DNA from: Asanoa ferruginea
GTDB taxonomy: Bacteria > Actinomycetota > Actinomycetes > Mycobacteriales > Micromonosporaceae
DNA: 64,000 bases
NCBI RefSeq assembly: GCF_003387075.1
Contig: NZ_QUMQ01000001.1
Coordinates: 8,866,001 to 8,930,000 of the forward strand
Direction: 5' to 3'
Within the stretch, counting starts at the first letter, position 1. Every line of letters begins with the position of its first letter. Shown here in pieces: positions 9,345 through 19,603 of this stretch. Under the pieces are notes generated by a model. That model was not told the origin of the DNA, searched no databases, and saw only the letters and a list, made by a program, of their open reading frames with translations. A program made the position numbers and the translations under genes.

Positions 9345-10736
9345 GTGAGCCAGCCGAACGACGCAACCTTCGACGTCGTGATCCTCGGAGGTGGCAGCGG
9401 CGGCTACGCGGCAGCGCTGCGCGCCGCGCAACTCGATCTGTCCGTTGCGCTGATCGAGAAGGACAAGCTCGGTGGCACCTGCCTGCACCGCGGCTGCATC
9501 CCGACCAAGGCGCTGCTGCACGCCGGCGAGATCGCCGACCAGACCCGCGAGGCCGAGTCGTTCGGCGTCAAGGCCGAGCTGCTCGGCGTCGACATGGCCG
9601 GCGTCAACACCTACAAGGACGGCGTCGTCGGCCGCCTTTACAAGGGCCTCCAGGGCCTGGTGAAGAGCGCCAAGCTGATCACGTACGTCGAGGGGCACGG
9701 CACGCTCGTGGCCCCCAACGCCGTCGAGGTCGACGGCACCCGCTACACCGGCCGCAACGTCATCCTGGCCAGCGGCTCCTACTCGCGCAGCCTGCCCGGC
9801 CTCGAGATCGACGGCGAGCGGGTCATCGCGAGCGAGCACGCGCTCCAGCTCGACCGGGTGCCCACCTCCGCGATCGTGCTCGGCGGCGGCGTCATCGGCG
9901 TCGAGTTCGCGAGCGCCTGGAAGTCGTTCGGCGCCGACGTGACCATCCTCGAGGCACTGCCCCGGCTGGTCGCCGCCGAAGACGAAGACCTGTCGAAGGC
10001 GTTGGAGCGGGCCTACCGCAAGCGCGGCATCAACTTCAAGGTCGGCAAGCCGTTCGAGAAGGTCGAGCGCACCGAAAACGGCGTGCGCGCGACCCTCGCC
10101 GGCGGCGAGACCGTCGAGGCGGAGATCATGCTGGTCGCCGTCGGCCGCGGCCCGACGACCGCCAACCTCGGCTACGAGGAGCAGGGCGTCACGCTCGACC
10201 GCGGCTTCGTGATCACCGACGAGCGGCTGCGCACCTCGGTGCCCAACGTCTTCGCCGTCGGCGACATCGTGCCCGGCCTCCAGCTCGCCCACCGCGGCTT
10301 CCAGCAGGGCATCTTCGTCGCCGAGGAGATCGCCGGGCTCAACCCGGCCGTCATCGACGAGGCCGGCATCCCGCGGGTCACCTACTCCGACCCCGAGCTG
10401 GCGTCGGTCGGCCTCACCGAGGCCAAGGCCAAGGAGCGCTACGGCGCCGAGAAGGTCACCGCCTACAACTACAACCTCGGCGGCAACGGCCGCAGCCAGA
10501 TCCTCAAGACCGCGGGCTTCATCAAGGTCGTCCGGGTCGACGACGGGCCGGTTGTCGGGATTCACATGGTCGGCGCACGGGTCGGCGAGTTGATCGCCGA
10601 GGCCCAGCTGATCTACAACTGGGAGGCCTACCCGGCCGAGGTCGCCCAGCTCATCCATCCGCACCCGACGCAGTCGGAGGCGCTCGGCGAGGCACACCTC
10701 GCCCTCGCCGGCAAGCCGCTGCACGCGCACGCCTAG
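9345..10736 (+). CDS. lpdA: Dihydrolipoamide dehydrogenase (E3)
   Basis: FAD-dependent E3 that reoxidises dihydrolipoyl groups of 2-oxoacid dehydrogenases and the glycine cleavage system. The 463-residue protein has FAD-binding VVILGGGSGGYAAALRA, the redox disulfide Cys46/Cys51 in GGTCLHRGCIPTK, the NAD-binding VLGGGVIGVEFAS, the second FAD motif FAVGDIV, and the interface His-Glu pair in HPHPTQSEAL. The GTG at 9345 is preferred because GGGAG lies 6 nt before it; the in-frame ATG at 9339 abuts that site. The lipoyl E2 gene follows after 42 nt, so the two form one operon. Confidence 0.93.
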   Translation: MSQPNDATFDVVILGGGSGGYAAALRAAQLDLSVALIEKDKLGGTCLHRGCIPTKALLHAGEIADQTREAESFGVKAELLGVDMAGVNTYKDGVVGRLYKGLQGLVKSAKLITYVEGHGTLVAPNAVEVDGTRYTGRNVILASGSYSRSLPGLEIDGERVIASEHALQLDRVPTSAIVLGGGVIGVEFASAWKSFGADVTILEALPRLVAAEDEDLSKALERAYRKRGINFKVGKPFEKVERTENGVRATLAGGETVEAEIMLVAVGRGPTTANLGYEEQGVTLDRGFVITDERLRTSVPNVFAVGDIVPGLQLAHRGFQQGIFVAEEIAGLNPAVIDEAGIPRVTYSDPELASVGLTEAKAKERYGAEKVTAYNYNLGGNGRSQILKTAGFIKVVRVDDGPVVGIHMVGARVGELIAEAQLIYNWEAYPAEVAQLIHPHPTQSEALGEAHLALAGKPLHAHA

Positions 10737-10778
10737 CCGACCCGTCCCCGGTCGCACGACAAAGGAGTCCTGAGAGAG

Positions 10779-12659
10779 ATGCCGGTATCGGTCACCATGC
10801 CTCGCCTCGGCGAGAGCGTCACCGAGGGCACGATCACCCGCTGGTTGAAGCAGGAGGGTGACACCGTCGAGGTCGATGAGCCGTTGCTGGAGGTCTCCAC
10901 CGACAAGGTCGACACGGAGATCCCGTCGCCGGCCGCCGGTGTGCTCAGCCGCATCGTCGTCCACGAAGACGAGACGGCCGAGGTCGGCAGCGAGCTCGCG
11001 GTGATCGACGGGGAAGGCTCCGGTGGCGGTGCGCCCGCGGCGGAGTCCGCGCCCGCCGAGGCCGCGGTGCCGTCGGCCGAGGCGGAGACCGAAGCTGACG
11101 CCGAGGCCGAGGCCGCTGAGCCCGAGCCCGCCGCGGAGCCGGAGCCGGCCCCCGTGGCCCAGGCCGCCGAGTCCGGTGGCGGCGAGTCGGGTGGCGGCGA
11201 GTCCACTGTGGTCGCCATGCCGGCACTCGGCGAGAGCGTCACCGAGGGCACGGTCACCCGCTGGCTCAAGGAGGTCGGCGACACCGTCGAGGTCGACGAG
11301 CCGCTGCTCGAGGTCTCCACCGACAAGGTCGACACGGAGATCCCGTCGCCGGTCGCCGGCACGCTGCTGGAGATCAGGGTTCCGCAGGACGAGACCGCTG
11401 ACGTCGGCGCGGCGCTCGCCGTGATCGGCGCGGCCGGTGGTGCTACCGGCGGCTCGTCCGCGCCGGCGCCCGCCCCGACCGAGGCGGCCGCGCCGGCCAA
11501 GGCGGAGCCTGCCGAGGCCAAGCCCGCCGAGGCCAAGCCCGCCGAGGCCAAGCCCGCCGAGACGAAGCAGGAAGCTCCGGCCCCCGAGCCCGCGCAGGCG
11601 CAGCCGGCCAAGGCACCCGCGCCGCGCCAGGCACCGGCCCGTGAGCCGGCCCCGGCAGCCGCCGCGGCCGCGCCGGCCCGCCCAGCGCAGTCGGCCGCGC
11701 CCGGCGGCGACGAGAGCAACGGCTACGTCACCCCGCTGGTCCGCAAGCTGGCCAACGACCAGGGTGTCGACCTGTCGACGCTGAGCGGCACCGGCGTCGG
11801 CGGCCGGATCCGCAAGCAGGACGTGCTCGACGCCGCGGCCAAGGCCAAGGAGGAGGCGGCCGCCCGTGCCGCCGCTCCGGCAGCACCGGCCGCGCCCGCC
11901 GCCGCGCCGAAGGCCGCAGCCGCGCCGAGCCCGCTGCGCGGCCGGGTGGAAAAGCTGACCCGCATCCGCCGCACGATCGCGACCCGCATGGTCGAGTCGC
12001 TCCAGGTGTCGGCTCAGCTCACCACCGTGGTCGAGGTCGACGTGACCCGCATCGCGCAGTTGCGCCAGCGGGCCAAGAACGACTTCCAGCAGCAGCACGG
12101 CGTCAAGCTGTCGTTCCTGCCGTTCTTCGCGCTGGCGTCGGTGGAGGCCCTGCGCACCCACCCGTCGGTCAACTCGAAGATCGACATGGAGGCCGGCGAG
12201 GTCACCTACTACGACGCCGAGCACCTGGCCATCGCGGTCGACACCGAGAAGGGCCTGGTCGTTCCGGTCATCAAGGACGCCGGCGACCTCAACCTGGCGG
12301 GCCTGGCCCGGCGGATCGCCGACGTGGCCGAGCGCACCCGGAGCAACAAGATCAGCCCCGACGAGTTGTCCGGCGGCACGTTCACGCTGACCAACACCGG
12401 CAGCCGGGGCGCGCTGATCGACACGCCGATCATCAACCAGCCCCAGGTCGCGATCCTGGGCACCGGCGCGGTCGTCAAGCGCGCGGTCGTCATCAACGAC
12501 CCCGACCTGGGCGAGGTCATCGTGCCCCGCTCGATGGTCTACCTGTCGCTGTCCTACGACCACCGGATCGTCGACGGTGCCGACGCCGCCCGGTTCCTGA
12601 CCGCGATCAAGGAGCGGCTCGAGGCCGGCAACTTCGAGGCTGACCTCGGCCTCGCCTGA
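10779..12659 (+). CDS. sucB: Dihydrolipoamide acyltransferase E2 with two lipoyl domains
   Basis: E2 core of a 2-oxoacid dehydrogenase, 626 residues. Two nearly identical lipoyl domains (about 3-80 and 145-220) each have the lipoylated lysine in [12 protein letters not shown] (Lys43 and Lys183). Long Ala/Pro/Glu linkers separate them, one with the heptad AEAKPAE repeated. The peripheral-subunit binding domain ([16 protein letters not shown]...GGRIRKQDV) is at ~310-350. The C-terminal catalytic domain ends with [16 protein letters not shown], containing the active-site His and Asp. The 2-oxoglutarate type (sucB/dlaT-like) is most likely in actinobacteria, where one E2 can serve both PDH and ODH complexes. 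Its start has AAAGGAG 11 nt upstream. Confidence 0.92.
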   Translation: MPVSVTMPRLGESVTEGTITRWLKQEGDTVEVDEPLLEVSTDKVDTEIPSPAAGVLSRIVVHEDETAEVGSELAVIDGEGSGGGAPAAESAPAEAAVPSAEAETEADAEAEAAEPEPAAEPEPAPVAQAAESGGGESGGGESTVVAMPALGESVTEGTVTRWLKEVGDTVEVDEPLLEVSTDKVDTEIPSPVAGTLLEIRVPQDETADVGAALAVIGAAGGATGGSSAPAPAPTEAAAPAKAEPAEAKPAEAKPAEAKPAETKQEAPAPEPAQAQPAKAPAPRQAPAREPAPAAAAAAPARPAQSAAPGGDESNGYVTPLVRKLANDQGVDLSTLSGTGVGGRIRKQDVLDAAAKAKEEAAARAAAPAAPAAPAAAPKAAAAPSPLRGRVEKLTRIRRTIATRMVESLQVSAQLTTVVEVDVTRIAQLRQRAKNDFQQQHGVKLSFLPFFALASVEALRTHPSVNSKIDMEAGEVTYYDAEHLAIAVDTEKGLVVPVIKDAGDLNLAGLARRIADVAERTRSNKISPDELSGGTFTLTNTGSRGALIDTPIINQPQVAILGTGAVVKRAVVINDPDLGEVIVPRSMVYLSLSYDHRIVDGADAARFLTAIKERLEAGNFEADLGLA

Positions 12660-12675
12660 CGGTTGTTGTTTCGTT

Positions 12676-12707
12676 GAAGGGCCCGGCGCGTTCGCGCCGG
12701 GCCCTTC
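12676..12707. terminator. Hairpin terminator after the E2 gene
   Basis: Complementary arms at 12676-12688 and 12695-12707 give a 13-bp GC-rich stem with a short TTC-containing loop, 16 nt after the sucB stop. Confidence 0.8.
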
Positions 12708-12770
12708 GCTCTATCGCGTTCGCCGTTTCCGGGCGAGCATGTCGGGGTGCCCGCTGCCGGACCTCCCGCC

Positions 12771-13946
12771 ATGGATCGTCGACTGACGTTCCTGTTCGCC
12801 CTCGCTGCCGGGGTCGCCGTCGGCAACCTCTACCTGGCCCAACCGCTGCTCGACTTGATCGGCCGGGATCTCGGGGCGTCCGCCACCAGCGCCGGGTGGT
12901 TGATCACGGCGACCCAGGTCGGCTATGCCGCCGGCGTGTTGCTGATCGTGCCGCTCGGCGACGTGGTCGACCGGCGGAGGCTGGTGCCCGGCATGTTGCT
13001 GTGCTCTGCGGCGGCGCTGGCGTTCTGTGCGGTGGCGCCGACGATCGGGGCGTTGCTGGTCGCGGTGAGCCTGCTCGGCCTCACCACGGTCTCCGGTCAG
13101 ATCCTCACCCCACTCGCCGGCGACCTCGCCGATGACGCGCGCCGGGGCCGCGTCGTGGGCACGGTGGCGTCCGGGATCCTGACCGGCATCCTGACCTCGC
13201 GCACCATCAGCGGTCTGGTCGCCGACGTGGCCGGGTGGCGGGCCATCTTCGCGGTGGCGGCGGTTGGTGCCGCGGCGCTGGCCGTGTTGCTCTACCGGGC
13301 GCTCCCCCCGCTCCTGCCGAAGACCCGGCTGCCCTATCGCGCGCTGATCGCCTCGGTGGCCGTGCTGGCCCTGCGGGAACGCACCGTGCGCTGGACGCTG
13401 GTGCTGGGCGCGACCGGGTTCGCCACGTTCACGATGTTCTGGACATCGTTGACGTTTCTGCTGAGTGCGCCGCCCTACTCGTACCCCGTCTCGGTCATCG
13501 GTTTGTTCGGTCTCGCGGGGCTGGCCGGCGCGCTCGCCGCACAGCGGGCCGGCCGGCTGCACGACCGCGGCTGGTCGCTGCCCGCCACCGGCATCGCGTG
13601 GCTGGCCGTCCTGGTGTCATTCGTCGTGGCCGGGCTCGCCGACGGTTCGGTCGCGGTGCTGCTGGTCGCGGTCGTGCTGTTGGACGTGGCGTTGCAGGGC
13701 CTGATGATCCTCAACCAGATCCGCGTCTTCGCCGTCTCCCGCGAGGCCCGGAGCCGGATCAACACGGCGTTCGTGGTCTGCAACTTCGTCGGCGCGGCGT
13801 TGGGATCGGCGGCCGCGACAACGCTCTGGTCCCACGGCGGCTGGCCGGCGGTGACGACGACGGGCATCGTGCTGAGCTGCGTCGGCCTGGCCATCTGGGC
13901 GACCGGGCGGCGCAGCGCCCTCGTCGTCGCCACCTCCGGCACATGA
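12771..13946 (+). CDS. MFS transporter, first of three tandem paralogues
   Basis: A 12-helix major facilitator of 391 residues. MFS motif A is seen as GDVVDRRR (63-70), after the second helix. The ATG at 12771 is chosen because it aligns with the starts of both paralogues (MxRRLTxLFAxxAGxAxGNLY); a GTG at 12747 would add 8 residues. The organisation resembles small drug-efflux or sugar-efflux permeases (AraJ/YnfM-like), but the substrate is unknown. The stop overlaps the next start as ATGA. Very close similarity to the second copy across the whole length (for instance PVSVIGLFGLAGLAGA in both) points to local duplication. Confidence 0.85.
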   Translation: MDRRLTFLFALAAGVAVGNLYLAQPLLDLIGRDLGASATSAGWLITATQVGYAAGVLLIVPLGDVVDRRRLVPGMLLCSAAALAFCAVAPTIGALLVAVSLLGLTTVSGQILTPLAGDLADDARRGRVVGTVASGILTGILTSRTISGLVADVAGWRAIFAVAAVGAAALAVLLYRALPPLLPKTRLPYRALIASVAVLALRERTVRWTLVLGATGFATFTMFWTSLTFLLSAPPYSYPVSVIGLFGLAGLAGALAAQRAGRLHDRGWSLPATGIAWLAVLVSFVVAGLADGSVAVLLVAVVLLDVALQGLMILNQIRVFAVSREARSRINTAFVVCNFVGAALGSAAATTLWSHGGWPAVTTTGIVLSCVGLAIWATGRRSALVVATSGT

Positions 13947-15115
13947 CCCGGCGGTTGACGTTCCTCTTCGCGCTCGCCGCCGGTGCGGCCATCGGCAACC
14001 TCTACCTCGCGCAGCCGCTGCTCGATCTGATCGCCCGCGACCTCCGGACGTCGACGTCGTCCGCGGGCTTGCTGGTCACCGCCACACAGGTCGGCTATGC
14101 GGCCGGGGTGCTGCTGATCGTGCCGCTCGGCGATGTCGTCGACCGGCGCCGGCTGGTGCCGGGGATGTTGCTGTGTTCCGCGCCCGCGCTGCTGCTGTGT
14201 GCGGCCGCACCGACGATCGGGGTGCTGCTCGGCGCGGTGGCCGTGCTCGGGCTGACCACCGTCGCGGGCCAGCTTCTGACGCCGCTGGCCGGGGACCTCG
14301 CCGCTGCGGAGCACCGTGGGCAGGTGGTGGGCACCGTGGGCTCGGGAATCCTCACCGGGATCCTGGCGTCGCGAGCGATCAGCGGTCTGGTGGCGTATGC
14401 CGCCGGGTGGCGCGCCATCTTTCTGGCCGCCGCCGCGCTCGCCGTGACCCTCGCCGTGCTGCTGTTCCGGGCTCTTCCGCCGTTGCCGCCCAAGACCCGC
14501 ATGCCCTACCCGGCGCTGATCGCCTCGGTGCCGGTGATGGCGCTGCGCGAACGCTCGGTCCGCTGGACGCTGGTGCTGGGCGCCAGCGGCTTCGCGGCGT
14601 TCGCGATGTTCTGGACGGCGTTGACGTTCCGGCTCAGCGCGCCGCCGTTCTCGTACCCCGTCTCGGTCATCGGTCTGTTCGGTCTCGCCGGCCTCGCCGG
14701 TGCGGTGGCCGCGCAACGCTCCGGTCAGTTGCACGATCGCGGCTGGTCCATGCCGGCCACGGGCGTCGGCTGGATGGTCGTCCTGCTGTCCTTTGTGCTC
14801 GCTGGGCTCGCCGGTCGGTCGATCGCGCTGCTGCTGATCGCCATCGTCACCCTCGACGTGGCGTTGCAGGCGGTGGCCCTGCTCAACCGCATGCGCATCT
14901 TCGCGGTCTCACACGAGGCCAGAAGCAGACTCAACACGGCGTACGTGTTCAGCAACTTCATCGGCGCCGCCCTCGGCTCGGCGGCCGCGACGACGCTGTG
15001 GTCCTTGGGCCACTGGGCGGCTGTCTCCGCGGCCGGTGTGGTGTTGAGCGTGTTCGCCCTCGGCGTCTGGGCCGTGGGCCGGCGGGGCGCCCTGGTCGTG
15101 GCCGCGCCGCTGTGA
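13943..15115 (+). CDS. MFS transporter, second tandem paralogue
   Basis: A 390-residue paralogue of the preceding transporter with the same motif A (GDVVDRRRL) and the same helix pattern. It starts at the ATG that overlaps the previous stop by 4 nt and ends in a GTGA overlap with the third copy. It is therefore translated only as part of the tricistron, unless an internal promoter exists. It differs from copy 1 mainly in helices 5-6 and the cytoplasmic loop, which could alter substrate range. Whether the three proteins act as separate single-chain transporters or associate with one another cannot be told from sequence. Confidence 0.85.
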   Translation: MTRRLTFLFALAAGAAIGNLYLAQPLLDLIARDLRTSTSSAGLLVTATQVGYAAGVLLIVPLGDVVDRRRLVPGMLLCSAPALLLCAAAPTIGVLLGAVAVLGLTTVAGQLLTPLAGDLAAAEHRGQVVGTVGSGILTGILASRAISGLVAYAAGWRAIFLAAAALAVTLAVLLFRALPPLPPKTRMPYPALIASVPVMALRERSVRWTLVLGASGFAAFAMFWTALTFRLSAPPFSYPVSVIGLFGLAGLAGAVAAQRSGQLHDRGWSMPATGVGWMVVLLSFVLAGLAGRSIALLLIAIVTLDVALQAVALLNRMRIFAVSHEARSRLNTAYVFSNFIGAALGSAAATTLWSLGHWAAVSAAGVVLSVFALGVWAVGRRGALVVAAPL

Positions 15116-16278
15116 ACCGCCGCCTGACGCTGCTGTTCGCGGTCACCGCCGGGGTGGCGGTGGGCAACCTCTACTGGGCCCAGCCGCTGCTCGGGCTGAT
15201 CGCCGGTGACCTGGGTGCGTCCGCTGGTTGGGTGGTGACTACGACGCAGCTCGGCTATGCCGTCGGCGTGCTGCTGATCGTCCCGCTTGGCGACGTGCGC
15301 GACCGGCGCACGCTCCTCTCGGGCATGCTGCTGTGCTGCGCGGTGGCCCTGCTGGGTTGCGCGCTGGCGCCGACGATCGGGGTTCTGCTGGTCGCCACGA
15401 CGGCGTTGGGGCTCACCACGGTCGCGGGCCCGATCCTGATGCCGCTGGCCGGCGACCTGGCTTCCGACGCGCACCGGGGTCGGGTGGTCGGCACGGTCGC
15501 CTCCGGTCTGCTGATCGGCATCCTCGGGTCCCGCACGGTCAGTGGCCTGCTGGCCGACGCGGCCGGCTGGCGGGCGGTGTTCGCGGCCGCGGCCGTCGTC
15601 ACGGGTGTCCTCGCGGCGGTGCTGCACCGCGCCCTGCCGTCCCTGCCGCCCAAGGCTTCCATCGGCTATCCCGCGCTGATCGGCTCTTTGCCCGCGCTGG
15701 CCTTCCGCGATCGGGTGGTCCGGCGGACGCTGGCGTTGACGACGCTCGGCTTCGCCGTCTTCAGCATGTTCTGGACCTCGCTGACGTTCCTGTTGAGCGC
15801 CCCGCCGTTCTCCTTCTCCGTCTCGGTGATCGGCCTGTTCGGGCTGGTTGGCCTGGCCGGCGCGGTCGCCGCGCGGAACGCGGGCCGGTTGCACGACGCT
15901 GGCCGGTCGATCCCGGCCACTGGCATGGCGTGGCTGGTCATCGCGCTCGCCTTTGGCACGGCCGCGGTCGCGGGCGGATCGGTCATCCTGCTGGTGGTGG
16001 CGATCGTGCTGCTCGACGTCGCGTTCCAGACGACCGCGATCCTCAACCAGACTCGGATCCTGGCCACGTCGCATGCGGCTCGCAGCCGGCTCAACACGGC
16101 CTTCGTCGTGGCCAGCTTCACCGGGGCCGCTCTTGGCTCGGCCCTCGCGACCACCCTCTGGCCTTCGGGTGGCTGGCCCGCCATCACCACGACCGGCATC
16201 GTGCTGAGCTGCGTGGCGCTGGCGGTCTGGGCAACCATCCGACCGAGGGCTTATCGCCCGGCGCCGGGTGGTCCATAG
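15112..16278 (+). CDS. MFS transporter, third tandem paralogue
   Basis: Third copy, 388 residues, more diverged. Motif A is GDVRDRRTL, the N-terminus is MNRRLTLLFAVTAGVAVGNLYWAQPLL, split at residue 20 by the WAQ that replaces LAQ, and the mid-loop has SLPPKASIGYPALIG. The GTG at 15112 overlaps the previous stop. The NACHT NTPase gene begins only 7 nt after this stop, so the transporter trio and the NTPase may share a transcript. No dedicated regulator is adjacent. Function is predicted efflux of a small molecule; the substrate is unknown. Confidence 0.85.
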   Translation: MNRRLTLLFAVTAGVAVGNLYWAQPLLGLIAGDLGASAGWVVTTTQLGYAVGVLLIVPLGDVRDRRTLLSGMLLCCAVALLGCALAPTIGVLLVATTALGLTTVAGPILMPLAGDLASDAHRGRVVGTVASGLLIGILGSRTVSGLLADAAGWRAVFAAAAVVTGVLAAVLHRALPSLPPKASIGYPALIGSLPALAFRDRVVRRTLALTTLGFAVFSMFWTSLTFLLSAPPFSFSVSVIGLFGLVGLAGAVAARNAGRLHDAGRSIPATGMAWLVIALAFGTAAVAGGSVILLVVAIVLLDVAFQTTAILNQTRILATSHAARSRLNTAFVVASFTGAALGSALATTLWPSGGWPAITTTGIVLSCVALAVWATIRPRAYRPAPGGP

Positions 16279-16285
16279 TCGACGG

Positions 16286-19200
16286 ATGGCACGCAGGCTC
16301 GGCTACGCGGACGCGGCTCGGCTTCTCGGCGGCGGCGAAAGCCCTCTGATCAACGCACTCGACAAGGCGACCGGCGGCCTGATGCTCGGGCTGTCGATCG
16401 CGATTCCAGGGGTGCTGAGCTGGTTCGACGCCAAGGCCGAGTTCATCAGGTTGTCGCACGAGTTGATCCGCGGTGTGTCGGAACGGCGCAGCGGCCTGTC
16501 CCGTTACGACCGCACGCAGCGGTTCGAAGCCGCCCACACCGTCATCGTGGTCGTGGCGTTCTTCGAGGCGATCGAGGCGGCCGCTCTTCCGTTCCAGTTC
16601 GCCGAGCTCGAACTGACACCGGCTGAGCAGCTCACCATCGCGACCGGCACGGCGATGACAGATCCGTTGCGTGATCTGTTCGCGGCCACGCCGCCGGTTC
16701 CCCTGGCCCACGTTGGTCAGGACAGCATGCTCCGGGCGTTGGAGAACTTCTACGACGACATGTGCGAGGACGTGCGCGACTTCATCCGCGGGTTGGCCGT
16801 AACCGACCTGATGTCCGCGGGTGCGCAGCGCCGGTTCCTCGGTCAGCTCGACTCGTGTGTGGACCCGGCCATTCGCCGCTACTCCGAACTGCTGCGCCAA
16901 CTCGCCGTGGAGTTCCCGGAGGTCGGATTCTGGGTCAATCTGGGCGAGCACGCGGCGACCCGCACCGAGGTACGCGCGCTGGGAACCGGTCTCTCGCGGC
17001 TCGAAGAAGCGCTCGCGCGGAGCTCGGCCGGTCACGCTCCCGACACCCGCCGCCGCGGGCTGGCCAGCGCCTACCGGGCGGAGCTGGATCTTCCGGTGGT
17101 CAGCGGCGGTGAGGTGCCCGACGGGCTCCGCGTGCCGACACTCGGCGCCGCCTACCTGGCGCCACGCTTCCGGGTCGGTGACCTCTTCGGGTCGGAGAAG
17201 CCCAACGACGAGGGTTGGTGGGCCGGGCGGGAGGTCCGCGACGACCTCGACGAGTTCCTGGTCGGCCATCTGACGTCGAGTGTCGCCCTCGACGCTCCGT
17301 TGCTCGTGCTCGGCCAGCCCGGCTCCGGAAAATCGGTGCTCACCAAGGTGCTGGCGGCCCGGCTACCGGCGGCCGACTTCCTGCCGGTCCGGGTGCCGCT
17401 GCGCGAAGTGCACGCCGCCGCCGATCTCCAGGAACAGGTGGAACAGGCGATCCGGAAAGCGACCGGCGAACGGCTGGAATGGCCGACCCTGGCGGCCTCG
17501 GCCGGCGACGCCCTCCCGGTCGTGCTGCTCGACGGTTTCGACGAGTTGCTCCAAGCCGTCGGCGTGAGCCACACCGACTACCTCCAGAAGGTGGCGGAGT
17601 TCCAGCGCCGTGAGGCGGTGCAGGGCCGCCCGATCGCGGTCGTGGTGACCAGCCGCACGGCGGTCGCCGACCGGGCGTACGCGCCGTCCGGCACCGTCGT
17701 GCTCCGGCTGGAACCGTTCGACAAGCCCCGGATCGAAGCCTGGCTGCGAATCTGGAACGACGCCAACGCGGCCCCGTTCAAGGCGGCGGGTGTGGCGCCG
17801 CTGTCGGCCGAAGTCGTATTGGCCCAACGCGCGCTCGCCGAGCAACCCCTGCTCCTGTTGATGCTCGCGATCTACGACGCCGACGGCAACGCGTTGCAGA
17901 AGCTCGGCGCGGGCATCGGCCAATACGAGCTCTACGAACGCCTCCTCACCACGTTCGCCCGCCGCGAGATCCAGAAACACCGGCAGGGGTTGTCCGACGC
18001 GGCCTTGGCGCACGCGGTCGAGGAGGAACTGCGGACGCTGTCGGTGGTCGGCTTCGCGATGCACAACCGCGGCACTCTGTGGATCACCGAAGAGCAACTC
18101 GAGGCCGATCTCCCGGCGCTGTTCGGGATCCCCCGCGCTCCGGCGGCGGGCACCGACATGCGGGTGCCGCTGCGCGCCGCCGAACTGATGATCGGCCGGT
18201 TCTTCTTCGTCCACCGCGCCGGCGCTACCACCGGCACCGACGACCGCCGGGAAACCTACGAGTTCCTGCACGCGACGTTCGGCGAGTTCCTGGTCGCCCG
18301 GCTCACCTGCCAGGTGCTGCACGACATGGCGGCCCGCGAGCAGGTGACGATGACGTCGTTGGCCGCCGCCCCGGTCGACGACGACCTGCTGCACGCCCTG
18401 CTCTCCTACTCGCCGTTGACGTTCTCGACCGCCATCCCCGGCTTCATCGAGGAGAGACTCGCGATGGGCGGCCAGGATGAGGTCGCCCGCCTCACGACCA
18501 GGCTCTACAAGGCCGCGGGGGAAGCACCCGCCGCGCGGCGTTTCGGCGGCTACCGACCCCAGCGGCTGCGAGACGCGGCCCGGTTCGCCGCCTACAGCGC
18601 CAACCTCCTGCTCCTCACCCTCTGCGCGACCAGGGAGGTGTTCTACTCCGACCTGTGCGCCGGCACCGACGACGTCGTCGACGCGTGGCGCCGGCAGACG
18701 CTGTTGTGGCGGTCCCAACTGCCGGTCGACCCTTGGGTCGGGTTGGTCTCGGTAATCCGGGTGGAACGCGGCTGGAGCGAGGGAACGCGCTCGATCCGGC
18801 TCACGTGGGGCACGGCCCACTTCGACTATCCGCCCACCGATCTCAACTGGACCTACAACCTCCCGCCCGACCCCAACCGCGAAGGCCACGGCTTCGCCGA
18901 CTCGGGCGACGCTCCTGAGGCGTTTCTGTATCGGGCGAACTTCGAATGCGAGAGGGTCGACGACGTCATCGGCCACGCGATCGAACCGCTGGCCCGCACC
19001 CTCGGCTCCAGCATGAACACCTTCGCCGCCGGGCGGCCCGACATCACCTCGTCCGCCGCGCACGTGCTGCTGGACGCCTGGCTCGCCCCCACGAGACGCC
19101 CTGACCCGGGCGAACGGCGCGAGGTCTACGAGCGCGTGGTCAGAGCCGCCGCCAACGAATGGCCGCAGTGGAATCACCAGGAACGAGTCGCCTTCGCCAG

Positions 19201-19603
19201 CCTTGTTCTCGACCTCCTCGCGACCGACGACCAGGTGCCGCCGGTGCTGGCCGCTGAGCTGATGAAGAACCTGATCAACGCCCGCGGCATCGATTTCGCG
19301 TTGGAGTTGCCCAACCGATTCGTCAAATGCCTGCTGCTCTTCCTCGGCCGGGATCGCGAAACCGACCAGCTGCTGCGTGCCGTGCTCGAGGAAGTCCTCG
19401 AGGAGTCGCTGGCCGAGTCGGCCGACCCTCATCTCGCGGTCGAGGCGATTATTCGATGCCACGAGCTCGGCCTACCGATATTCGGCAAGGGGACGCCGGC
19501 GTGGACACAACCAGCGGTGGAACGCACGCTCGCCAAGCGTCCAGACCTCACCCGCCGGTGGACGGCCCTGAACATCGAGACCGCAACGGCCCCACCGTCA
19601 TGA
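16286..19603 (+). CDS. NACHT-domain STAND NTPase (bacterial NLR-like)
   Basis: A 1105-residue protein. Residues 1-~330 are all-helical and start RRLGYADAARLLGG, followed by SPLINALDKATGGL, DAKAEFIRLSHELIRG and RYDRTQRFEAAH. I recognise this as the N-terminal helical domain (NNH type, probably NNH7) of actinobacterial NACHT proteins. The NACHT core has Walker A GQPGSGKS (343-350) and Walker B VVLLDGFDE (Asp416 region), then a sensor VVTSR. The helical arm ends with YEFLHATFGEFLVARL near 660. The last ~430 residues have no named repeats and are probably the sensor. Related STAND NTPases act in anti-phage defence; that role here is inference. Its stop overlaps the next start by 4 nt. Confidence 0.85.
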   Translation: MARRLGYADAARLLGGGESPLINALDKATGGLMLGLSIAIPGVLSWFDAKAEFIRLSHELIRGVSERRSGLSRYDRTQRFEAAHTVIVVVAFFEAIEAAALPFQFAELELTPAEQLTIATGTAMTDPLRDLFAATPPVPLAHVGQDSMLRALENFYDDMCEDVRDFIRGLAVTDLMSAGAQRRFLGQLDSCVDPAIRRYSELLRQLAVEFPEVGFWVNLGEHAATRTEVRALGTGLSRLEEALARSSAGHAPDTRRRGLASAYRAELDLPVVSGGEVPDGLRVPTLGAAYLAPRFRVGDLFGSEKPNDEGWWAGREVRDDLDEFLVGHLTSSVALDAPLLVLGQPGSGKSVLTKVLAARLPAADFLPVRVPLREVHAAADLQEQVEQAIRKATGERLEWPTLAASAGDALPVVLLDGFDELLQAVGVSHTDYLQKVAEFQRREAVQGRPIAVVVTSRTAVADRAYAPSGTVVLRLEPFDKPRIEAWLRIWNDANAAPFKAAGVAPLSAEVVLAQRALAEQPLLLLMLAIYDADGNALQKLGAGIGQYELYERLLTTFARREIQKHRQGLSDAALAHAVEEELRTLSVVGFAMHNRGTLWITEEQLEADLPALFGIPRAPAAGTDMRVPLRAAELMIGRFFFVHRAGATTGTDDRRETYEFLHATFGEFLVARLTCQVLHDMAAREQVTMTSLAAAPVDDDLLHALLSYSPLTFSTAIPGFIEERLAMGGQDEVARLTTRLYKAAGEAPAARRFGGYRPQRLRDAARFAAYSANLLLLTLCATREVFYSDLCAGTDDVVDAWRRQTLLWRSQLPVDPWVGLVSVIRVERGWSEGTRSIRLTWGTAHFDYPPTDLNWTYNLPPDPNREGHGFADSGDAPEAFLYRANFECERVDDVIGHAIEPLARTLGSSMNTFAAGRPDITSSAAHVLLDAWLAPTRRPDPGERREVYERVVRAAANEWPQWNHQERVAFASLVLDLLATDDQVPPVLAAELMKNLINARGIDFALELPNRFVKCLLLFLGRDRETDQLLRAVLEEVLEESLAESADPHLAVEAIIRCHELGLPIFGKGTPAWTQPAVERTLAKRPDLTRRWTALNIETATAPPS

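Noticed and set aside
9048-12563. A 1171-codon open frame antisense to lpdA and sucB
   Set aside because: It is an antisense shadow created by third-position GC bias. The plus-strand genes carry all family motifs.
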